A DNA stretch of 36,258 nucleotides from an uncultured Allomuricauda sp. (GTDB taxonomy: Bacteria > Bacteroidota > Bacteroidia > Flavobacteriales > Flavobacteriaceae): contig NZ_CAKZYF010000024.1 of the NCBI RefSeq assembly GCF_937884665.1, positions 1-36,258 of the forward strand. The letters run 5' to 3'. The notes under the pieces were generated by a model. The model was given only the letters and a program-made list of their open reading frames with translations. It did not search any database and was not told the origin of the DNA. The translations under genes and the position numbers were made by a program. This document shows, piece after piece, positions 16,163 to 25,203 of this stretch. Each line of letters starts with the position of its first letter. The first letter of the stretch is position 1.

Positions 16163-19100
16163 ATGAAATACCTCTACTCCCTTGTGATGTGCCTCGCATC
16201 ACTTTCTTTTTTTGCACAAGAGTTTAACATGGACCTGGTTCAGGATATGAAACCCCGTAATATAGGGCCTGCAGGAATGAGCGGCCGGGTAACCGCCATA
16301 GACGTGGTGCTTTCCAACCCCGATATTATTTATGTCGGCACGGCTTCCGGTGGGTTATGGAGGTCTACTTCAGGGGGAATCAAATGGGACCCCATCTTTG
16401 ACAAGGAGGTCACTGCCTCTATCGGTGCAGTTGCCGTACAACAATCTAATCCTTCTGTCATTTGGGTGGGAACCGGGGAAGGAAATCCAAGAAATAGTCT
16501 AAATGGTGGCTATGGTATTTATAAATCCTTGGATGGCGGGAAGACCTGGAAATCCATGGGATTGGAAAAAACCCGCCATATCCATAGGATTGTTGTGGAC
16601 CCGACCGATCCCGATGTGGTCTATGCAGGTGCTATCGGGTCTCCCTGGGGGGTCCATCCAGAGAGGGGAGTGTTCAAGACTACCGATGGCGGAAAAACAT
16701 GGCGGAAAGTCCTCTTCGTAAACAATACAACGGGAGTTGCCGATTTGGTCATGGACCCTTCCAATCCCAACAAATTGATTGCAGCGCTATGGGAACACAA
16801 AAGGGATCCCTGGTTTTTTAAATCTGGTGGAGAAGGAAGTGGACTTTACACCACCTATGATGGTGGTGAAAACTGGAAAAAATTGACTGAGGAGGACGGT
16901 CTTCCCAAGGGAGAACTTGGACGTATTGGTATAGCCATAGCCAAAAATAAGCCCAACGTGGTCTATGCTTTGATAGAGGCGAAAAAGAATGCCCTGTATC
17001 GGTCAGAAGATGGCGGATTGAAGTGGGAAAAAGTAAATGATAAAAACGACATCGGCAACCGTCCCTTTTACTATTCCGAAATCTATGTGGACCCAGAAAA
17101 TGAAAATAGGGTCTACTCCATTTTCACTTATGTGAATGTCTCTGAAGACGGTGGAAAAAACTTTAAACAGCTCATGCCCGCATATCAGGTGGACAATGGG
17201 GTACATCCCGACCATCATGCTTGGTGGATACATCCAAAAAACGGACAATTTATGATTGATGGGAATGACGGAGGCCTTAACATCACCAAAGATGGGGGAA
17301 AGACCTGGCGTTTTATTGGAAATCTGCCCGTGGCGCAATTCTATCATATCAGTGTGGACAATGAATATCCGTACAATGTCTATGGAGGGATGCAGGATAA
17401 TGGCTCCTGGAGAGGGCCGGCCTATGTATGGCGGGCGCAAGGTATTCGAAACAGTTATTGGCAAGAAATCGCTTTTGGGGATGGGTTTGACGTGGTCCCC
17501 GATCTAGACGACAGCCAATATGGATATGCCATGAGCCAGCAAGGTTTTGTGTCCAGATATGACTGGAAAACAGGGAACAATTACCTTGTTCGGCCCACAC
17601 CACCTGATGCCGAGACCAGATTGCGCTTTAACTGGAATGCGGGTATAGGGCAAGACCCCTTCGACAACAGCACCGTATATTTTGGAAGTCAGTTTGTTCA
17701 TAAATCCATTGACAAAGGACTGACTTGGGAGGTGATTTCACCAGATTTGACCACAAACGACCCAGAGAAACAAAAACAGAGTGAAAGTGGAGGTCTTACC
17801 ATGGATGCCACAGGAGCTGAAAATCACTGTACCATATTGGTAATCGAACCTTCTACGGTGGAAAAGGATATGTTATGGGCAAGTACTGATGATGGTCGCG
17901 TCCATATCACCCAAAATGGCGGTACAAATTGGACCGAGGTCACAAAAAATATCAAAGGACTGCCGCAGGGAAGTTGGATTCCACAAATCAAGGCATCAAA
18001 AAAGAACAAAGGTGAAGCCCTACTTATCGCCAATGATTATAGAAGATTCAATTATACCCCTTATGCTTATAGAACTAAGGACTACGGTAAAAGTTGGACC
18101 AGGATCGTAGATGAAAATGATGTGGCCAGTTATACCCTTTCCATTGTAGAGGATACTGAAAATCCCAATCTTATGTTCTTGGGAACAGATGATGGCCTGT
18201 ATGTGTCCTTAAATGCAGGAAATTCATGGCAAAAATGGGCGGAGGGCTTTCCTACGGTATCAACCAAGGATTTGGTAATTCAACCCAGGGAGCATGACTT
18301 GGTCATTGGTACTTTTGGCCGTGCCGCGTGGGTTTTGGATGACATCCGTCCGTTACGCGAGTTGGCTAAAAATCCCTCACTTTTACAGAAAGAAATCAGT
18401 CTTTTCCCAAGTCCGGACGCCTATTTAGCTGCTTACCAACAACCCAATGGAAGTCGCTTTGGGGCCGATGCGCTCTACAACGCGGAAAATAGGGAGTACG
18501 GTGCCATGATAACCTATTATATCAAAGAAGGGAAAAAGGAATCTGACAAATCGGACACGGATTCTGAAGAAAAGGAATCAGATACCGATACTGCAAAAAA
18601 GGAAATGACCGGAGTCCAAAAAAAGGATTCCATACAGTTTCAGGTTTACGAAGGCAATCGATTGATACGGACATTGAAAATCAAGACGCCCAAGAAGAAA
18701 GGTTTTCATCGCATGTACTGGGAATTGGATGAAAAAGGCGCTGATAGACCTTCCAGAAAAATAAGTAAATCTAAAACAGAAAATGGAGGAATCCAGGTAA
18801 AACCAGGAAATTATAAGGTCAAAGTTCACTTTGGCAATGCCTTGGATTCTACAACGGTGACTGTCAAGACAGACCCCAGATTAGACGTAAACCAAACAGC
18901 GATAAATGAAGTTTACGATATGGGAAGTACCCTGCAAGATTATATACAGACCTCGGCTGATGCCGTAAAACAGCTAGTAGAAAGCAAGGATGTAGCGAAC
19001 AGGCTTTCCAAAGAACTCGCCATGTTGGATAAGGAAAAGTACAAGGAGCAGATAAAAGCCTCTAAAGATATCGTGAAGCAAATCGACTCTGTCACAGCCC

Positions 19101-19378
19101 TTTTCATCGGTAAAGAGGATAAGCGTCAAGGCATTACACGAAATCCTGAAATTTCAGTAATGCAACGTATAAACACTGCAAATCGATATGTCCGTACCCG
19201 CAAGTCGGGCATTACGGCTACGGAGAAAAAATTGGTAGAATATGCTGAGGATGATCTAAAATCGGCGCTTACCAAAACCAATTTATTCTTTGAGGAGAAA
19301 TGGAAACCCTACAGAAACCAGATTGAAGCGCTTGATTTATCACCCTTCAAAGAGACCAAAATCATTACTATTAACTAA
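16163..19378 (+). CDS. Large exported BNR/Asp-box (VPS10/sortilin-type) propeller protein
   Basis: This 1071-residue protein has a signal peptide (YLYSLVMCLASLSFFAQ). Residues about 25-760 are sialidase/sortilin-type propeller sequence with at least nine Asp-box-like turns, including SLDGGKTW, TTDGGKTW, TYDGGENW, SEDGGLKW, TKDGGKTW, TQNGGTNW and TKDYGKSW. A charged Ser/Asp/Glu/Lys-rich linker lies near residues 790-815, then a small beta domain (KIKTPKKKGFHRMYWELDEKG), then a helical tail to the end. Proteins of this kind are often labelled glycosyl hydrolase, but I see no sialidase catalytic Arg triad, so binding or scaffolding is as likely. Ten bases separate it from the S9 peptidase gene, and the two are probably co-transcribed. 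Such BNR proteins are widespread in Bacteroidota. Confidence 0.85.
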   Translation: MKYLYSLVMCLASLSFFAQEFNMDLVQDMKPRNIGPAGMSGRVTAIDVVLSNPDIIYVGTASGGLWRSTSGGIKWDPIFDKEVTASIGAVAVQQSNPSVIWVGTGEGNPRNSLNGGYGIYKSLDGGKTWKSMGLEKTRHIHRIVVDPTDPDVVYAGAIGSPWGVHPERGVFKTTDGGKTWRKVLFVNNTTGVADLVMDPSNPNKLIAALWEHKRDPWFFKSGGEGSGLYTTYDGGENWKKLTEEDGLPKGELGRIGIAIAKNKPNVVYALIEAKKNALYRSEDGGLKWEKVNDKNDIGNRPFYYSEIYVDPENENRVYSIFTYVNVSEDGGKNFKQLMPAYQVDNGVHPDHHAWWIHPKNGQFMIDGNDGGLNITKDGGKTWRFIGNLPVAQFYHISVDNEYPYNVYGGMQDNGSWRGPAYVWRAQGIRNSYWQEIAFGDGFDVVPDLDDSQYGYAMSQQGFVSRYDWKTGNNYLVRPTPPDAETRLRFNWNAGIGQDPFDNSTVYFGSQFVHKSIDKGLTWEVISPDLTTNDPEKQKQSESGGLTMDATGAENHCTILVIEPSTVEKDMLWASTDDGRVHITQNGGTNWTEVTKNIKGLPQGSWIPQIKASKKNKGEALLIANDYRRFNYTPYAYRTKDYGKSWTRIVDENDVASYTLSIVEDTENPNLMFLGTDDGLYVSLNAGNSWQKWAEGFPTVSTKDLVIQPREHDLVIGTFGRAAWVLDDIRPLRELAKNPSLLQKEISLFPSPDAYLAAYQQPNGSRFGADALYNAENREYGAMITYYIKEGKKESDKSDTDSEEKESDTDTAKKEMTGVQKKDSIQFQVYEGNRLIRTLKIKTPKKKGFHRMYWELDEKGADRPSRKISKSKTENGGIQVKPGNYKVKVHFGNALDSTTVTVKTDPRLDVNQTAINEVYDMGSTLQDYIQTSADAVKQLVESKDVANRLSKELAMLDKEKYKEQIKASKDIVKQIDSVTALFIGKEDKRQGITRNPEISVMQRINTANRYVRTRKSGITATEKKLVEYAEDDLKSALTKTNLFFEEKWKPYRNQIEALDLSPFKETKIITIN

Positions 19379-19388
19379 AAACAATCCA

Positions 19389-21308
19389 ATGAAAAAACTT
19401 CTAATAATACTCTGTCTTGTTCTATTATGGAGCTGCAAAGAAGAACAAAAAGCGACCGAAACGGTCGAACCCCTTAAAACCTACACCATTGCGCAAATGA
19501 TGGATAATGAAGCCGTTGGTGGTGGCAGTTTTTCAGCTGACAATTCCAAACTGCTGGTGCACAGCAACCGTTCCGGCATTTACAATGCCTATACCATCGC
19601 CGTTGCCGATGGAAGCATGGAAGCGCTGACCGCTTCGGACAGTTCCTCCGTTTTTACCACTTCGTATTTTCCCAATGATGAGCGTATTTTGTTGAGCAAG
19701 GACAATAATGGCGATGAAATATATCAGATTTATTTAAGGGATACCACGGGCACGATCACCAATCTTACCCCTTATGAAGGCGCTAGGGCCAACTTTTATG
19801 GTTGGAGCAAAGATGAGAAGAGTTTTTACTTTGGCTCGAATAAAAGAAATCCGCAATACACCGATGTTTACAAAATGGATATTGAAACTTTTACACCATC
19901 CCTTATCTATCAAAATGATGAAGGTTTGGATGTTGGTGAAATTTCAGATGATGAACAATATTTTGCTTTGGTAAAACCTATAAATACCAATGATTCTGAC
20001 CTTTTCTTATATTCCGTTGCAGAGGGAGAAATGAAAAAAGTAAATGAAACCCAAAGTGGCAACTCCCCAGAAGATTTTTCTAAAGACGGAAAATACCTAT
20101 ATTATACCACGGATGATGGCGGGGAGTTTTCTTATTTGAAACGCTACAGCATTGCTGATGGGACCTCCGAAAAAGTGTTGGAAAAGGATTGGGATATCAT
20201 GGGGTCTTATTTTACACGTTCTGGGAAATACAGGGTCACCTATATAAATGAAGATGCCAAAAATGCCATTGAAGTCTTCGATACGGCAACACAGCAAAAC
20301 ATAGAACTGCCTCAGTTTGATGGCGGGGACATTACCAGTGTTGGATTTTCCAAGGACGATTCCATGATGCGCTTTTACGTGGGTGGTTCCAATACGCCAT
20401 CCAATCTGCACACCTTTAATCTTGGGACCGCGGAACAAAACAAACTGACCGATGTCCTAAATGAGGAAATTGTTCCAGAACATCTGGTCAAGGCAGAAGT
20501 CATTCGTTTCAGTTCTTTTGATGGAACAGAAATCCCCTCAATTTATTATAAACCCCATCAAGCTTCGGAAGAGAATCCCGTTCCCGCTCTAGTATGGGTC
20601 CATGGCGGTCCGGGTGGACAATCACGTCAAAATTTTAGCTCGCTCATCCAATACATGGTCAATCACGGTTACGCCATACTGGCCGTAAACAATCGGGGAA
20701 GTAGCGGATATGGTAAAACCTTTTATCAAATGGATGATTTGAACCATGGCGATAAGGATTTAAAAGACTGTGTTGAGGGAAAAAACTGGCTGGCACAACA
20801 ACCTGAAATTGATGCTGAAAAAATTGGTATCATCGGAGGGTCCTATGGGGGATATATGACCATGGCCGCATTGACCTTTGCCCCTGAAGAATTTGATGTC
20901 GGCGTTAACATCTTTGGAGTCACCAATTGGATCCGTACCCTAAAAAGCATTCCACCATGGTGGGAATCCTTCAAGGATGCCCTGTACAAAGAACTCGGAG
21001 ATCCCTATAGTGCAGATTCCGTTCGTTTAAAGCAGATTTCGCCTCTTTTTCATACCAACAAGGTTACCAAGCCATTAATCGTTCTTCAAGGCTCACAGGA
21101 CCCCAGGGTCCTACAGGTTGAGTCGGACGAAATCGTAGCAAGTGTTAGAAAGAACGGTGTTCCCGTAGAATATGTCCTTTTTGAAGATGAAGGCCATGGA
21201 TTTGTCAAAAAAGAAAACCAAATAACGGCATATAGCAAGATTTTGGAATTCTTGGATACCCATCTAAAAGAGGAAATAGAAAAACCTATAGAAGACAGTG
21301 ATATCTAA
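19389..21308 (+). CDS. S9-family (prolyl oligopeptidase type) serine peptidase, lipoprotein
   Basis: This protein has 639 residues from the ATG at 19389. That start gives a lipoprotein signal (MKKLLIILCLVLLWSC, acylated Cys16); the longer frame back to 19290 lies inside the upstream gene and is rejected. An N-terminal beta-propeller (about residues 40-385) precedes an alpha/beta hydrolase domain with Ser485 (GGSYGGYM), Asp571 (GSQDPRV) and His603 (DEGHGF), the complete triad. It should cleave short peptides at the cell envelope. It follows the BNR protein by ten bases. An 11-bp terminator hairpin starts only seven bases after its stop, so the transcript from the BNR promoter may largely end here. 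Confidence 0.93.
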   Translation: MKKLLIILCLVLLWSCKEEQKATETVEPLKTYTIAQMMDNEAVGGGSFSADNSKLLVHSNRSGIYNAYTIAVADGSMEALTASDSSSVFTTSYFPNDERILLSKDNNGDEIYQIYLRDTTGTITNLTPYEGARANFYGWSKDEKSFYFGSNKRNPQYTDVYKMDIETFTPSLIYQNDEGLDVGEISDDEQYFALVKPINTNDSDLFLYSVAEGEMKKVNETQSGNSPEDFSKDGKYLYYTTDDGGEFSYLKRYSIADGTSEKVLEKDWDIMGSYFTRSGKYRVTYINEDAKNAIEVFDTATQQNIELPQFDGGDITSVGFSKDDSMMRFYVGGSNTPSNLHTFNLGTAEQNKLTDVLNEEIVPEHLVKAEVIRFSSFDGTEIPSIYYKPHQASEENPVPALVWVHGGPGGQSRQNFSSLIQYMVNHGYAILAVNNRGSSGYGKTFYQMDDLNHGDKDLKDCVEGKNWLAQQPEIDAEKIGIIGGSYGGYMTMAALTFAPEEFDVGVNIFGVTNWIRTLKSIPPWWESFKDALYKELGDPYSADSVRLKQISPLFHTNKVTKPLIVLQGSQDPRVLQVESDEIVASVRKNGVPVEYVLFEDEGHGFVKKENQITAYSKILEFLDTHLKEEIEKPIEDSDI

Positions 21309-22017
21309 TTTCAGAAAGCTCCTCCTTTTTTTTATGGGAGGAGCTTTTTTTTGTAATGCCCAAGATAATGGTCAAGATGAATTTGGAGCTTGGTACATGT
21401 ATTTCGGTATGAACCAGATTTCAGAGCGTTTGAGCATACATACTGAAGCACAATTCCGATTCTATGAAATGACCTCCGGTTTCAATCAACTCTTGCTCAG
21501 GACCGGATTGAACTATCATATTGACCCCAATGCCATGGCTACCTTCGGGTATGCCTATATTGATACCGATCCAACTTTTGAAAGTGATGAGAATTTGGTC
21601 AATAGCATCTTGGAGCACCGTATTTTTGAACAGTTCATCCTTAGAAACAAGGTTTGGGAGTTTCTCTTTGAACATCGTTATCGCCTAGAGCAACGATTCA
21701 TTAGAAATAAGTCGTTACAACCCTTTGTGGATGATGCAGTGGACTTACGGCATAGGGCCAGATACCGGCTTCAACTGACCTTACCCTTGACCCGTACTTT
21801 TTTTCTCAATTTTTACGATGAGATTTTTATCAATTTGCAGGATAACCTATTTGATCAAAATCGACTTTATGGGGCGTTCGGGGTACATGTTACCGAAAAC
21901 AGCAACGTGCAATTCGGATATCTGAGAAATCAGTTTTCAAATCAGGTTTTCGACCGGTTTCAGATAGCTTTTTTCTATAATCCCGACTTAAGGGGTATCT
22001 TTAAAAAGAAGAAATGA
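21298..22017 (+). CDS. DUF2490-type outer-membrane beta-barrel protein
   Basis: This 239-residue protein has a signal peptide (ISNFRKLLLFFMGGAFFCNAQ) and a body of alternating beta-strands with aromatic girdles, for example GAWYMYFGMNQISERLSIHTE and FEHRYRLEQRFIRN. The pattern fits DUF2490 barrels of Bacteroidota. The start chosen is GTG at 21298, overlapping the S9 stop by 11 bases; the only later in-frame start (ATG at 21334) would remove most of the signal peptide. Its first codons form the stem and loop of a perfect terminator-like hairpin, which is unusual. The stop overlaps the next start by ATGA. The function of DUF2490 is unknown. Confidence 0.82.
   Translation: MISNFRKLLLFFMGGAFFCNAQDNGQDEFGAWYMYFGMNQISERLSIHTEAQFRFYEMTSGFNQLLLRTGLNYHIDPNAMATFGYAYIDTDPTFESDENLVNSILEHRIFEQFILRNKVWEFLFEHRYRLEQRFIRNKSLQPFVDDAVDLRHRARYRLQLTLPLTRTFFLNFYDEIFINLQDNLFDQNRLYGAFGVHVTENSNVQFGYLRNQFSNQVFDRFQIAFFYNPDLRGIFKKKK
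21315..21352 (+). terminator. Perfect intrinsic terminator hairpin after the S9 peptidase, inside the DUF2490 start
   Basis: AAAGCTCCTCC (21315-21325) pairs without mismatch with GGAGGAGCTTT (21337-21347) across an 11-base loop, and a run of eight T ends at 21352. It begins seven bases after the S9 stop codon. It also forms codons 7-19 of the DUF2490 reading frame, encoding part of its signal peptide. It should stop or attenuate transcription between the BNR/S9 pair and the three coupled genes downstream. Confidence 0.8.
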
Positions 22018-23234
22018 GCTTACAAAAGGTAACTTTTAGCAATTCGGAAGGACAAGAGTTGGTCGGGCGCTTAGCGCTCCCTGCAGATCGCCACCCGCAC
22101 AATTTTGCCATTTTTGCACACTGCTTTACGTGTACAAAAAACTTGATCGCGATAAAAAACATAAGTAAGGCACTTACTTCCAATGGTTTTGCGGTGCTTC
22201 GATTTGATTTTACTGGATTGGGGGAAAGCGAAGGAGATTTTGCCGATACCAATTTTTCAGGAAATGTAGATGATCTCATCGCTGCTTCAGATTTTCTATC
22301 TGAAAACTACCAACCCCCTTCGCTACTTATTGGACATTCCCTCGGAGGAGCAGCGGTTATTTTTGCTGCTGCCAACATTTCTTCCATCAAGGCGGTAGCC
22401 ACTATAGGTGCGCCTTCTAACCCGAAACATGTGAGACATTTGCTCAAAAGCGGATTGGAGGAAATACAAGCGACCGGCGAGGCGGTTGTCCATCTTAGTG
22501 GGCGCGATTTTAGAATCAAAAAGCAATTTGTAGATGATTTGGAGACCAAATCGCTACCTGAAACGGTAAAAGCGTTGCGAAAGCCCCTACTGATTATGCA
22601 CTCGCCCCAGGATGATACGGTGGGCATCCAGAATGCGGAAGAAATTTATCGTGCAGCACATCATCCCAAAAGCTTTGTTTCTCTAGATGGGGCAGACCAC
22701 CTCCTTTTTAATAAAGAAGATTCCATTTATGTGGGTGAAGTTGTTTCAGGATGGGCCAAGCGATACCTCCCTATTACTGACCGACTGGATACTGATCTAA
22801 AAACCAAACACCACGTTGTGGCGAGTCTGGACGCATATGACGGTTTTACCACCAGCATGAAAGTTGGAAACCATTATATGGTGGCCGATGAACCGGAAAA
22901 GTACTCAGGCCATGATTTTGGACCCTCTCCTTACGAATATGTTTCGGCCGGACTTTCGGCGTGTACGGCAATGACCGTACAGATGTATGCAAAACGGAAG
23001 GAGTGGCCTCTTGAGAACATAGAGGTACATACTTCGTACAGTAAAACACATGCCGAGGATTGTGAAAATTGTGAAATGGATTCGGCCAAGATCGACACAT
23101 TCCATCGTGAAATAAAACTTACCGGAGATCTGAACGATAAACAAAAAAAGCGCTTAATGGAAATTGCGGACAAATGTCCAGTACATAAAACGCTTCATAA
23201 TGAGACCCAAGTAATCAATATGCTACTGGAGTAG
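22014..23234 (+). CDS. Alpha/beta hydrolase-OsmC fusion protein
   Basis: This 406-residue cytoplasmic protein fuses two enzymes. Residues 1 to about 255 are an alpha/beta hydrolase with Ser109 (IGHSLGGA), Asp200 (HSPQDDTVG) and His229 (GADHLLF). Residues about 270-406 are an OsmC/Ohr-like domain with the two peroxidatic-site cysteines Cys317 (SACTAMTVQMY) and Cys388 (DKCPVHKTL). OsmC domains reduce organic hydroperoxides with thiols, so the fusion may hydrolyse and detoxify lipid-derived or ester-linked peroxides; this pairing is inference. The fusion is known as a recurrent architecture in bacteria. It is coupled to DUF2490 by ATGA and is followed directly by the second OmdA-like gene. Confidence 0.92.
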   Translation: MSLQKVTFSNSEGQELVGRLALPADRHPHNFAIFAHCFTCTKNLIAIKNISKALTSNGFAVLRFDFTGLGESEGDFADTNFSGNVDDLIAASDFLSENYQPPSLLIGHSLGGAAVIFAAANISSIKAVATIGAPSNPKHVRHLLKSGLEEIQATGEAVVHLSGRDFRIKKQFVDDLETKSLPETVKALRKPLLIMHSPQDDTVGIQNAEEIYRAAHHPKSFVSLDGADHLLFNKEDSIYVGEVVSGWAKRYLPITDRLDTDLKTKHHVVASLDAYDGFTTSMKVGNHYMVADEPEKYSGHDFGPSPYEYVSAGLSACTAMTVQMYAKRKEWPLENIEVHTSYSKTHAEDCENCEMDSAKIDTFHREIKLTGDLNDKQKKRLMEIADKCPVHKTLHNETQVINMLLE

Positions 23235-23729
23235 ATGGAAAGCCCCAAGTTTGATGTGAGTATTGGAGGGGCGTTTAACAGCATCCATACGGTTTCCATA
23301 CCTGATGAAATCGCAATGCCATTCGTGGATAAAGCACAGAAAAGGGTCAAGGTAGTCGCTTCTTTTGAAGGAAAATCCATCTCCTTTTATGCAGCACTGC
23401 AAAAAAGGCAGGGACGCTATTTCATTATGTTCAGTAAAAACAACCAAAAGACCTTGGGTATTTTTCCAAATGATTATTTTACCCTCCAATTCTTGGAAGA
23501 TACTTCCAAATACGGTGTGGATGTACCCGAGGAATTTGATGCAGTCCTATTGGGCGACCATGAGGCCTACCAAATCTTTGAAGGTCTGACCGACGGTAAA
23601 AAAAGAGGAATTTTGTATATGATAGCCCGTTACAAAAACACGCAGACCCGCATTGATAAGTCGTTATTGCTCTGTGAAAATCTCAAACGGGGAATTCGGG
23701 ATGCAAAGGAGTTATTGAAACCATTTTAG
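23235..23729 (+). CDS. YdeI/OmdA-family protein with N-terminal DUF1905-like domain
   Basis: This 164-residue protein starts on the base after the previous stop. The first half (GGAFNSIHTVSIPDEIAMPF and FYAALQKRQGRYFIMFSK) has the DUF1905-like small barrel. The second half (VPEEFDAVLLGDHEAYQIFE, then a helical stretch ending in IARYKNTQTRIDKSLLLCENLKRG) matches the OmdA C-terminal helices. It is related in family, not closely in sequence, to the protein at 14206-14778. In both cases the OmdA gene sits at or near the end of a tightly packed operon. The family's role is unclear; membrane-stress or antimicrobial resistance has been proposed elsewhere. Confidence 0.72.
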   Translation: MESPKFDVSIGGAFNSIHTVSIPDEIAMPFVDKAQKRVKVVASFEGKSISFYAALQKRQGRYFIMFSKNNQKTLGIFPNDYFTLQFLEDTSKYGVDVPEEFDAVLLGDHEAYQIFEGLTDGKKRGILYMIARYKNTQTRIDKSLLLCENLKRGIRDAKELLKPF

Positions 23730-23783
23730 GTTGGCATCTCCTCAAATAATCTGTAACTTACACCAAATCCTAAAACACTTATA

Positions 23784-24626
23784 ATGAAAAAAATAATCGT
23801 ACTTCCACTTGCATTGCTTTTAGTGGTCGGCTTTAGCTGTAAACGGATAAAAGGAGATGCCGACACAATGGATTCGGACTCTGACAGTATGGATGTTTCT
23901 GATACTGCCGCAGAAGATGAAAAGGCAGAGATGGAAAAACAGACCATCACCATTACCAAACTCCAAGGTTCTCCAGAATATGCCCAAGCTGAACTGGTTT
24001 TGGACGCTCCCCAAAACACAAAAATTGGACAAAGTGGGGAAATTAACTTTAATTTCACGGTCAAAGACTACGAACTCGGTGCGCAGACCGATGGCCCCAA
24101 TGCGGAAAAACTGGCGAATTCGGGCAAAGGGCAGCACATCCATTTTATTTTAAACAACCAACCCTACTCGGCCCATTACGAACCTGCCTTTAAAAAGGAG
24201 ATTCCAAACGGAGTGCATCACTTGGTGGCGTTTCTAAGTCGTTCTTATCACGAGTCGGTAAAAAATGAAAACTCCGTTGTTGTCAAGAAAATGGAGATTG
24301 GTCCAGATGCAGAGGATACCCAAGGATTGGACATGGATGCCCCAACACTGATCTATAGCAGACCAAAAGGAGAGTACGCTGGAAAAGATACCGAAAACTT
24401 ACTATTGGACTTTTTTGTATTGAACACGACCCTGTCCGAGGATGGCAACAAAGTAAAAGCGACCGTAAATGGAGAAGAATTCATGCTCTCAGAGTGGGCC
24501 CCTTATGTTGTTAATGGCCTACCGATGGGCGAAGTGACCATTAAGTTGGAACTAATAGATGGCGATGGAAATGGCATTGCAGGCCCCTTCAACACGGTTG
24601 AACGTACGGTAATGCTCAAACCTTAA
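23784..24626 (+). CDS. Acidic-linker lipoprotein of unknown function
   Basis: This 280-residue protein has a lipoprotein signal (MKKIIVLPLALLLVVGFSC, Cys19), followed by a short Asp/Ser/Glu-rich linker (residues about 24-50). The body has two beta-rich modules. The first (about 55-155) holds KGQHIHFILNNQPYSAHYEP and GVHHLVAFLSRSYHES, a His-rich pattern like small exported domains of the DUF4399 kind. The second (about 165-280) ends in GEVTIKLELIDGDGNGIAG. I do not recognise a catalytic site. It is 54 bases from the preceding gene and may have its own promoter (TTG at 23731 and TAACTTAC, 20 bases between). The clustered His residues could bind metal. Confidence 0.65.
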   Translation: MKKIIVLPLALLLVVGFSCKRIKGDADTMDSDSDSMDVSDTAAEDEKAEMEKQTITITKLQGSPEYAQAELVLDAPQNTKIGQSGEINFNFTVKDYELGAQTDGPNAEKLANSGKGQHIHFILNNQPYSAHYEPAFKKEIPNGVHHLVAFLSRSYHESVKNENSVVVKKMEIGPDAEDTQGLDMDAPTLIYSRPKGEYAGKDTENLLLDFFVLNTTLSEDGNKVKATVNGEEFMLSEWAPYVVNGLPMGEVTIKLELIDGDGNGIAGPFNTVERTVMLKP

Positions 24627-24719
24627 CGATATCGCCCATCAGCGAAGATGTAATTTAAGAACCTGCCCATAAAATCAATGGCTATTCTTTACATAGATAC
24701 GATATACAATTTTTAATCA

Positions 24720-24745
24720 AAGAGCGGTCATGTGCCGCTCTTCTT
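24720..24745 (+). terminator. Hairpin between the lipoprotein and VOC genes, terminator candidate
   Basis: AAGAGCGG (24720-24727) pairs with CCGCTCTT (24735-24742) across a 7-base loop. The following TTCTTAT is a poor T-tract, so termination may be weak. It lies 94 bases after the lipoprotein stop and 14 before the VOC ATG, so it could instead be a leader structure for the VOC gene. Confidence 0.45.
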
Positions 24746-24758
24746 ATACTATTCGACA

Positions 24759-25130
24759 ATGAAACTAGGTGCTTTTTCAATAAGTTTAGCCGTGAAGGAT
24801 TTAGCGGTTTCCAAAGCGTTTTATGAAAAACTGGGGTTCTCGGTGTTTGGTGGTAGTATGGAACAAAACTACCTCATCATGAAAAATGGAGATGCGCTCA
24901 TAGGTCTTTTTCAAGGTATGTTTGAGCAGAACATCATCACTTTCAACCCAGGCTGGGACCAAAATGCGAATACTTTGGAAACCTTTGATGATGTGAGAGC
25001 CATACAAAAGACTCTAAAGGAAAATGATGTTGTATTAGCTTCAGAAACAGATGAGACAGGCTCTGGACCGGGAAATCTTGTATTTACGGACCCCGACGGT
25101 AATTCGATTCTCATTGATCAACATATTTGA
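24759..25130 (+). CDS. VOC-superfamily (glyoxalase-like) protein
   Basis: This 123-residue protein is a single vicinal-oxygen-chelate domain. It opens with GAFSISLAVKDLAVSKAFYEKLGF, has a central ALIGLFQGMF strand, and ends with the typical FTDPDGNSILIDQH. The start is the ATG at 24759. A GTG at 24732 would read through a hairpin and add a non-homologous MPLFLYYST. VOC proteins include glyoxalases, dioxygenases and antibiotic-binding proteins; the reaction cannot be assigned. It stands alone between two terminator-like hairpins and is convergent with the OmpW gene. Confidence 0.88.
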   Translation: MKLGAFSISLAVKDLAVSKAFYEKLGFSVFGGSMEQNYLIMKNGDALIGLFQGMFEQNIITFNPGWDQNANTLETFDDVRAIQKTLKENDVVLASETDETGSGPGNLVFTDPDGNSILIDQHI

Positions 25131-25154
25131 TTCGAAAACAAGAGCTTTCAAAAT

Positions 25155-25186
25155 AAAGGCGGCCCAGATTTCCAAGCCGCTTTTTT
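25155..25186. terminator. Terminator between convergent VOC and OmpW genes
   Basis: AAAGGCGGC (25155-25163) pairs with GCCGCTTTT (25176-25184) with a single G-T pair and a 12-base loop, flanked by A-rich sequence on the left and a T-run on the right. Twenty-four bases follow the VOC stop and 17 precede the OmpW stop, so it can serve both strands. Confidence 0.75.
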
Positions 25187-25203
25187 CCTATTGGAGTATG
25201 TTC

